Shown here: positions 1-4,248 of the stretch, one piece after another
Layout: each line of letters starts with the position of its first letter
Position numbering within the stretch: position 1 is the stretch's first letter
Assembly: GCA_902780985.1 (NCBI GenBank)
Contig: CACZHN010000155.1
Span: forward strand, 1 to 5,916
Source of the DNA: an uncultured Lachnospiraceae bacterium
Lineage (GTDB): Bacteria > Bacillota_A > Clostridia > Lachnospirales > Lachnospiraceae
Length of the DNA: 5,916 bases
Direction: 5' to 3'
Notes under the pieces: generated by a model
What the model was told of the DNA's origin: nothing
The model's input: only the letters and a program-made list of their open reading frames with translations
The model's database searches: none
Made by a program: the position numbers and the translations under genes

Positions 1-508
1 CTATGACTGTCTTACAGGACTGCTCCGAAAGAGCTGCATAGATGCCGCCTGTATGAAGCCATCTTACGCCGAGAGTTCCGAAGATATATTCGAAATCGAA
101 ATCCTCAGCTGTCACCTGTGATATAGCTGTATTTGCTCTGTCCGAACAAGCCAGGGCTCTTCTCAGACCGAAACCTCTTTCGGTAAAGTTGAGTCCGTTT
201 CTGCAGGTTCTTCCGATACCGTCCGTCTCTTACCAGCAGATGAGACTTGTATCTACACCGCCCTGCTCTATAAAGTCCTTCAGAAGCTTACCGATCTCAT
301 TGTCGGCAAATGCGGTTATCACCGCTGTTCTCATACCGAAGGCCTTATGAAGTCCTCTTACTACGTTGTATTCTCCGCCGCCTTCCCATACACGGAAGTT
401 TCTTGCGGTTCTTATTCTTCCCTCGCCCGGATCGAGTCTGAGCATTACTTCACCGAGGCTGACTGCATCAAATTTACATTCTTCAGCCGGTCTGAGCTTT
501 AATTCCAT
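1..508 (-). pseudogene. kdgK: 2-keto-3-deoxygluconate kinase (PfkB family), interrupted by an in-frame TAA; 3' end outside window
   Basis: The intact family phosphorylates 2-keto-3-deoxygluconate to KDPG in the cytoplasm, the substrate of the aldolase encoded just upstream. Translation from ATG 508-506 gives an N-terminal PfkB fold with GEVMLRLDP (about residues 19-27) and GGGEYNV (about 43-49), the sugar-binding region. Residue 92 (W) is followed by TAA at 232-230. Reading on in the same frame gives 76 further codons to the window edge with no other stop. They include DGIGRT, RNGLNFTERGFG, SDRANTAIS and FGTLGVRWLHTGG, which are typical of KDG/sugar kinases, so the break is a nonsense codon and not a frameshift. 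The ATP-site GAGD region would lie outside the window. The start is supported by AGGAG at 522-518, nine bases upstream. The gene begins 25 bases after eda and is probably last or late in the operon. A 92-residue product lacks the nucleotide-binding half and should be inactive. A sequencing error is the main alternative; gluconokinase-like specificity is also possible. Confidence 0.8.
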
Positions 509-533
509 TTCACCTGTCTCCTGTTTTTTTATA

Positions 534-1178
534 TCAGCCTCTTATCTCTTTTACGATTCCGGCTGCTTCTCTTACAAGTTCTTCTATCTTTGCAAAGTCG
601 CCTGCTTTGATAAGATCTTTGCTTACCATCCAGCTTCCTCCGCAGGCAAGTATCCTGTCATAAGCAAGATACTCTCTTACATTTTCGGAATTGATTCCGC
701 CCGTCGGCATGAAGGAAAGATTCACATATGCGGCAGCGACCGCTTTGATCATCTTGATTCCGCCTGCCGGCTCAGCAGGGAAAAACTTTACGAGATCAAG
801 TCCCAGTGACATAGCCAGTTCCATTTCACTCGGAGTCTGTGTTCCCGGTGTAACAGGAACTCCCTTCTCCTGACAGTACTTAACCACTTCCGGATTAAGT
901 CCCGGACTTACTATGAACTTAGCTCCCGCTGCTACAGCTCTGTCCACCTGTTCCTTTGTAAGGACCGTGCCCGCACCTACCAGCATATCAGGATACTTGG
1001 CACTCATTTTTCTTATGGACTCTTCAGCTGCATCGGTACGGAAAGTAACCTCCGCACAAGGGAGTCCTCCTCGATACAGTGCATCCGCCAGGGGTTCCGC
1101 GTCTTTAACGTCATCCAGAACAACCACCGGTATGATACCGATCTTTCCGAATGAGGTCTTGATCTCATCTATTGTCAT
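534..1178 (-). CDS. eda: KDPG/KHG aldolase (2-keto-3-deoxy-6-phosphogluconate aldolase)
   Basis: This cytoplasmic class I aldolase splits KDPG into pyruvate and glyceraldehyde 3-phosphate, the last step of the uronate and Entner-Doudoroff routes. Its 214 residues match the usual family length. Visible landmarks are AEVTFRT with the likely catalytic Glu43 and Arg47, GAGTV at 68-72, SPG at 91-93, TPGTQTPSE at 110-118, and VKFFPAE, whose Lys131 is the expected Schiff-base lysine. GGI at 160-162 belongs to the phosphate-binding end. All catalytic positions I can place are present. The ATG at 1178-1176 is preceded by AGGAGG at 1194-1189, ten bases away. That site overlaps the TAG stop of uxaC, so the two are probably translationally coupled. 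The gene ends in TGA, 25 bases before the KDG kinase start. The family also accepts 4-hydroxy-2-ketoglutarate; given its neighbours, KDPG is the natural substrate. Confidence 0.95.
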   Translation of the reverse strand: MTIDEIKTSFGKIGIIPVVVLDDVKDAEPLADALYRGGLPCAEVTFRTDAAEESIRKMSAKYPDMLVGAGTVLTKEQVDRAVAAGAKFIVSPGLNPEVVKYCQEKGVPVTPGTQTPSEMELAMSLGLDLVKFFPAEPAGGIKMIKAVAAAYVNLSFMPTGGINSENVREYLAYDRILACGGSWMVSKDLIKAGDFAKIEELVREAAGIVKEIRG

Positions 1179-1188
1179 TACTATTCAG

Positions 1189-1194
1189 CCTCCT
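1189..1194 (-). promoter_or_regulatory. eda ribosome binding site overlapping the uxaC stop codon
   Basis: On the minus strand the bases read TATAGGAGG. The uxaC stop TAG (1195-1193) supplies the first two bases of a full AGGAGG Shine-Dalgarno site, which sits ten bases before the eda ATG. A ribosome finishing uxaC is therefore positioned on the eda initiation site. This fixes the eda start and suggests coupled expression. Confidence 0.8.
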
Positions 1195-2596
1195 ATAAGC
1201 CAAAATATGTTTTTGCATTGTTATAGCAGATATCTTCCACCATCCTGCCCAGATATTCCATATCCGCAGGATATTCGCCTCTCTCAACCTTTTCGCCTAT
1301 CAGATTGCAGAGGATCCTTCTGAAGTATTCATGTCTCGGAAAAGAGAGAAAACTTCTGGAATCCGTAAGCATTCCGATAAATCCCGAAAGCAGTCCGCCG
1401 TCACATAAGGTTTCAAGCTGCAGCTTCATGCCGTTCATGTGATCCATGAACCACCATGCGCTTCCCAGCTGTATCTTGCTTCTGATACCTTCGTCATTCC
1501 CCTGAAAATTTCCCGCCATGCTCATAAGCATCGGCATATCCTTAGGGTTAAGACAGTAAAGTATGGTGCGCGGCAGCTTCTCGTCTTTATCCATGCTGTT
1601 CAGCAGTTTACCCAGCTGAGGTGCGTAGTTGAAGTCATTCAGGCTGTCATAGCCTGTATCTGCCCCGATCTTCTCAAACATTCTGTCCGAATTGTTTCTC
1701 AGCGCTCCGATATGAAGCTGCATAGCCAGACTGTTGTCCGCATAGAGTCCGCCCAGTTTCTTCATCAGCACACCGCGGTACATGGCAGCTTCCTGTTCGG
1801 TAACCGCTTCTCCGCCGAGACGCTTTTTAAAGATCCTGTCCGCTTCCGCCGGATCGTCTGCTACGAAAAAGTCGCATTCCAGACTGTGATCGGTAACACG
1901 GCAACCATTCTCCATAAAGAAGATAAGTCTGCGTCTTAGAGCTTCAACCAGATCCTCAAAGGAGGATATATCGAGCCCTGCAGCATCTCCGAGCCTTGCC
2001 ATATAAGCACCGAAGCCTTCCTTCTCTATATCCAGGGCATCCCCCGGTCTGAAGGACGGAAGTACGTGTATATCATCCACGGTCTCCCTTATCTTTCTGT
2101 GCCATTCGAGATCATCTGCGGGATTGTCTGTGGTACAGAGTACCTTAACGTTCTGCATTCTGAGCAGATTAAGGGCTGAGAAGCCGGAGCTCCTCAGCCT
2201 TTCGTTACATTTATCCCAGATCTCTTCCGCTGTATCAGGATTCAGATTCTCATCAATGCCGAAATATCTTTTCAGTTCAAGGTGTGTCCAGTGATATAAC
2301 GGGTTACCGAAAGCCTTCTGTACGGTATCCGCATAGGCCTGATACTTTTTATAAGCATCGCCGCTGCCCGTAACCAGTTCCTCAGGTACTCCGTTGGCAC
2401 GCATAGCGCGCCACTTATAATGATCTCCGCCCAGCCACACTTCCGTCAGATTATCATACACTCTGTCCTCAAAGATCTCCTGAGGATTCAGGTGATTGTG
2501 ATAATCGATTATCGGCATCTTTGCTGCATGCTCATGATACAGTTTTACAGCAGTCTCATTATGCAAAATGAAATTGTCGTTGATAAATTTACTCAT
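1193..2596 (-). CDS. uxaC: Uronate isomerase (glucuronate/galacturonate isomerase)
   Basis: UxaC interconverts D-glucuronate and D-fructuronate, and D-galacturonate and D-tagaturonate: the entry step of hexuronate breakdown, in the cytoplasm. It is an amidohydrolase-superfamily TIM barrel. The 467-residue length is normal. Motifs recalled from E. coli and Thermotoga family members are present in order: IIDYHNHLNP with the metal-site pair His33 and His35; GDHYKWRAMRANGV at about 57-70; GNPLYHWTHLEL at 97-108; CTTDNP at 154-159; LPSFRPG at 179-185; VTDHSLE at 234-240; LHIGALRNN at 294-302; GSAWWFMD at 378-385; and GMLTDSRSFLSF at 408-419 with Asp412, then RHEYFRRILC. The start ATG at 2596-2594 lies four bases after the TAG of the carboxylesterase gene. 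Its ribosome site is poor (see the entry at 2604-2610), so coupling is likely. The stop is TAG. No UxaB/UxuB reductase or UxaA/UxuA dehydratase gene is visible next to it. Confidence 0.97.
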   Translation of the reverse strand: MSKFINDNFILHNETAVKLYHEHAAKMPIIDYHNHLNPQEIFEDRVYDNLTEVWLGGDHYKWRAMRANGVPEELVTGSGDAYKKYQAYADTVQKAFGNPLYHWTHLELKRYFGIDENLNPDTAEEIWDKCNERLRSSGFSALNLLRMQNVKVLCTTDNPADDLEWHRKIRETVDDIHVLPSFRPGDALDIEKEGFGAYMARLGDAAGLDISSFEDLVEALRRRLIFFMENGCRVTDHSLECDFFVADDPAEADRIFKKRLGGEAVTEQEAAMYRGVLMKKLGGLYADNSLAMQLHIGALRNNSDRMFEKIGADTGYDSLNDFNYAPQLGKLLNSMDKDEKLPRTILYCLNPKDMPMLMSMAGNFQGNDEGIRSKIQLGSAWWFMDHMNGMKLQLETLCDGGLLSGFIGMLTDSRSFLSFPRHEYFRRILCNLIGEKVERGEYPADMEYLGRMVEDICYNNAKTYFGL

Positions 2597-2600
2597 AATC

Positions 2601-3980
2601 CTACTTCTTCACATCCGTTGTAAATGTTATTACATTCTGTTCTGCCGGATCGAATGCCTTCCACTCAGGCATATCGGTTCCGTCGTCATCCTTACCGTTA
2701 GGATCACCTGTCTTGACGAAGTTGGTATAGTAATTAGCCATCTGTCTAGCCAGGTCAAAATGTCTTCCTCTGAGAGGTCTCCAGCACTTGCCGAGAGACT
2801 CAAACCAGAACCAGAGGTCTACCGAATGGAATGTTCCCGGATTGTCCTCACCCGGAATATCAGGATCGAAGCAATAGCAGTAGAAGTTTCTGTTCTTTCC
2901 TGCTGCCTTGTCGTTTTCAACAGCTGCTGTTACATTTGTCTTAACGGACTTCTCTACGATGTTAACTCCGTTAAATGTAAACTCATCTCCCGTATATCCG
3001 CTGATGATAGGAACATCAGGGCACTCGCCGTCTACGAGTCTCTTAAGAGGATCTCCGAGGTAATGCTTTCCGTCTATGATAGGGAACATCTTCTTTGCCA
3101 TGTCAGGCGGCATTCCCGGTGTGTTCTCAAATGATGAATACTCTCCGTAAAGATCACGAAGCTTAAATGCATCCATCTGACGTGCTTCCTCAAGACTCTT
3201 AACGCCAATGTATTCAAAGAACTCTTCACCCTTCTTCTCTGCTTCTTCAAGAGTAAGAGGATTGAAGATATCGCTTTCCTGATTCTCCATCTTGATCATA
3301 CCGCTCATGATAACGGCACCCTTTACGATGTCATAGTTATCAGGGCATGTAAGCTGCTGCATGGTGCTTCCGCCGCCTGCAGACTGTCCTGCGATAGTGA
3401 TCTTCTCAGGGTCACCGCCGAATGCGGCAATGTTTCTGTATACCCAGTGAAGTCCTGCCTGCTGATCAAGAAGTCCGAAGTTTGCAGGTGCATCCGGATT
3501 TTCCTTTGTTATCTCAGGATGAGCAAGGAAGCCCATAAGAGCCAGTCTGTAGTTTACGCTGACTACGATTATTCCTCTTCTTGCAAGACGCTCGGCATCA
3601 AACTCCATCTCGGCTGTATAGCCCCACTGGAATCCGCCTCCGAAGAACCATACAAGTACAGGAAGCTTCTCGTCCGTGCTGTTTGCAGGTGTCCATACGT
3701 TGAGGTACAGACAATCCTCATCCATCGGGATATCCTTATCCACATGCCATTCCTTGCAGTATACGTCTGTTCCCACACCCGGCTGATCCTGAACCGAGAT
3801 AGGTGCAAACTCATATGCAAGGTATGTTCCTTCCCAGTCTTCACAAGGCTGAGGTGCTCTCCAACGGTTCTTTCCTACCGGTGGTGCAGCAAAAGGAACT
3901 CCTTTGAATACAGTAACTCTCGGATCTGCCGATGGCAGTCCGCGTACTTTTCCGTTTTCGGTAACTACTTCTCTTATCAT
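2601..3980 (-). CDS. Type-B carboxylesterase (alpha/beta hydrolase, COesterase family)
   Basis: This is a serine hydrolase of the carboxylesterase type-B family (related to Bacillus PnbA) that cleaves carboxylic esters. The natural substrate cannot be read from the sequence; its neighbours suggest an acetyl or other ester on uronic-acid oligosaccharides. The 459 residues are slightly short for the family (PnbA is near 490). Landmarks are FKGVPFAAPPVG (25-36), EDCLYLNVWTP (88-98), the oxyanion-hole segment WFFGGGFQWG (111-120), VSVNYRL (140-146), and the nucleophile elbow GQSAGGGS with Ser200. The family more often has GESAG; the Glu-to-Gln change before the serine is a common variant. Glu333 in GYTGDEF and His385 in GTFHSVDLW are the likely acid and base. 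There is no signal peptide, so it should act inside the cell. ATG 3980-3978 is preceded by GGGGAG at 3995-3990, nine bases away. It is the first gene of the tight four-gene group and starts 47 bases beyond the inner edge of the structured element. Confidence 0.92.
   Translation of the reverse strand: MIREVVTENGKVRGLPSADPRVTVFKGVPFAAPPVGKNRWRAPQPCEDWEGTYLAYEFAPISVQDQPGVGTDVYCKEWHVDKDIPMDEDCLYLNVWTPANSTDEKLPVLVWFFGGGFQWGYTAEMEFDAERLARRGIIVVSVNYRLALMGFLAHPEITKENPDAPANFGLLDQQAGLHWVYRNIAAFGGDPEKITIAGQSAGGGSTMQQLTCPDNYDIVKGAVIMSGMIKMENQESDIFNPLTLEEAEKKGEEFFEYIGVKSLEEARQMDAFKLRDLYGEYSSFENTPGMPPDMAKKMFPIIDGKHYLGDPLKRLVDGECPDVPIISGYTGDEFTFNGVNIVEKSVKTNVTAAVENDKAAGKNRNFYCYCFDPDIPGEDNPGTFHSVDLWFWFESLGKCWRPLRGRHFDLARQMANYYTNFVKTGDPNGKDDDGTDMPEWKAFDPAEQNVITFTTDVKK
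2604..2610 (-). promoter_or_regulatory. Weak purine-rich ribosome site for uxaC, inside the end of the upstream gene
   Basis: The bases before the uxaC ATG on the minus strand are GAAGAAGTAGGATT. The only Shine-Dalgarno-like stretch with workable spacing is GAAGAAG, formed by the last codons of the carboxylesterase. The AGGA closer in is two bases from the ATG, too near to act normally. With a four-base gap between the genes, uxaC translation probably relies on ribosomes terminating on the upstream gene. Confidence 0.5.
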
Positions 3981-4002
3981 GTAATAGTACTCCCCTCGTT
4001 GT

Positions 4003-4031
4003 TATATATATCATTTTATGTAACATGTAAC
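4003..4031 (-). promoter_or_regulatory. Possible weak promoter for the carboxylesterase-uxaC-eda-kdgK group
   Basis: On the minus strand, GTTACA (4031-4026) and TATATA (4008-4003) are 17 bases apart and could be -35 and -10 boxes. The -35 box would lie partly inside the inverted repeat of the structured element. The implied transcript start near 3996 would leave almost no leader before the ribosome site at 3995-3990, so the placement is doubtful. The TA run makes a chance match likely. Read-through from the upstream esterase gene is an equally good source of transcription. Confidence 0.2.
4018..4031. repeat. Tandem 7-base repeat ATGTAAC x2
   Basis: The plus strand reads ATGTAACATGTAAC: two exact copies of ATGTAAC with no gap. 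The second copy crosses the left boundary of the inverted-repeat element at 4028. It contains the palindrome ACATGT at 4023-4028. It may be a small operator next to the possible promoter, a trace of element insertion, or chance. Confidence 0.45.
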
Positions 4032-4043
4032 TGTTCAGCAGGT
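4028..4043 (+). repeat. Left terminal inverted repeat of the structured element
   Basis: Sixteen bases exactly complementary to 4203-4218. The pairing stops at both sides: 4027 against 4219 and 4044 against 4202 do not pair. It begins with TA, as expected if the element duplicated a TA target, and is preceded by ATG (4025-4027), which also follows the right repeat. Confidence 0.9.
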
Positions 4044-4202
4044 AAAGATAATCAGGAAATAATCGTGAAAACTTGTTTTCTAAGATGATTTTCTGATTAT
4101 CTTTAACCCTGCAAAGCAGGGTCACATAAACAATATGAAATAATGCTCCTCCGAAGGAGGTAGCAAGGTGCGAAGCACCGACATTATGAATATTGTTTTG
4201 TG

Positions 4203-4218
4203 ACCTGCTGAACAGTTA
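4203..4218 (-). repeat. Right terminal inverted repeat of the structured element
   Basis: Exact reverse complement of 4028-4043. It ends in TA and is followed by ATG (4219-4221), matching the ATG before the left repeat. Either TA or ATG could be a short target duplication; three bases or fewer is weak evidence. Confidence 0.9.
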
Positions 4219-4227
4219 ATGTTTTTG

Positions 4228-4248
4228 AATCCGCCTTACGGCGCGATC
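4228..4248 (-). other. Short GNRA-loop hairpin just after the SGNH esterase stop codon
   Basis: On the minus strand, four G-C pairs (4243-4240 with 4235-4232) enclose the loop GTAA, a GNRA-type tetraloop in RNA. Three more pairs, one of them G-U, can form outside a small internal loop (4248-4246 with 4230-4228). It starts right after the TAA stop at 4251-4249. What follows is GATTC then an A run, not a U run, so it is not a standard intrinsic terminator. It might protect a 3' end or simply be stable leader structure before the larger element. Confidence 0.4.

Larger units (their letters stand above)
4028..4218. repeat. Highly structured inverted-repeat element predicted to fold into a four-way junction (MITE-like or structured RNA)
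   Basis: The element is bounded by a perfect 16-bp inverted repeat, TAACTGTTCAGCAGGT at 4028-4043 and its exact complement at 4203-4218 (P1). Inside, three arms follow with almost no unpaired bases. P2 pairs 4044-4060 with 4088-4104 (17 pairs, one of them G-U on the plus strand), with further inner pairing up to the stem 4067-4072/4075-4080. P3 pairs 4106-4112 with 4116-4122 around an AAA loop. P4 pairs 4123-4136 with 4190-4202 (one bulged base, 4127) and 4140-4145 with 4182-4187, then branches into P5 (4148-4152/4156-4160) and P6 (4167-4171/4175-4179), both with GAA loops on the plus strand. Only A4105 is unpaired at the main junction. No protein-coding potential is evident. I do not recognise it as a named riboswitch or repeat family. 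A nonautonomous transposable repeat, an intercistronic RNA element, or both would fit. Strand is undetermined. Confidence 0.85.

Noticed and set aside
230..232. TAA in kdgK as a reassigned sense codon (alternative genetic code)
   Set aside because: TAA ends the SGNH esterase gene at 4251-4249, and TGA and TAG end the other genes at sensible places, so a normal code is used here.
366..809. Plus-strand open frame of 147 codons
   Set aside because: It lies antisense to the well-supported kdgK and eda reading frames and its translation shows no recognisable family; the same holds for plus-strand frames at 691-873 and 913-1323.
1439..1939. Plus-strand open frame of 166 codons
   Set aside because: Fully antisense to conserved uxaC sequence; no motif and no convincing ribosome site.
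2489..2501. HNHL in UxaC in place of the HCHL of the E. coli enzyme
   Set aside because: Other UxaC proteins such as the Thermotoga enzyme also have HNHL, and both metal-site histidines are kept.
2568..3134. Plus-strand open frame of 188 codons
   Set aside because: Antisense to the carboxylesterase; the Cys/Ser/Leu-rich composition is what reversed coding sequence gives.
3447..4088. Plus-strand open frame of 213 codons running into the structured element
   Set aside because: Mostly antisense to the carboxylesterase catalytic core, ends inside the P2 hairpin and resembles no family.
3841..4125. Minus-strand open frame of 94 codons overlapping the element and the carboxylesterase start
   Set aside because: It reads through palindromic DNA and then an alternative frame of the carboxylesterase; no domain is visible, and the strong ribosome site at 3995-3990 serves the carboxylesterase ATG.
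4028..4218. CRISPR array or attC integron site
   Set aside because: There are no regularly spaced direct repeats, and the conserved attC core sites and spacer bulges are not evident; the structure is a set of nested inverted repeats.
4231..4243. Rho-independent terminator after the SGNH esterase
   Set aside because: Only four G-C pairs, and no U tract follows on the minus strand; the U run lies on the plus strand on the wrong side of the stem for a plus-strand terminator.
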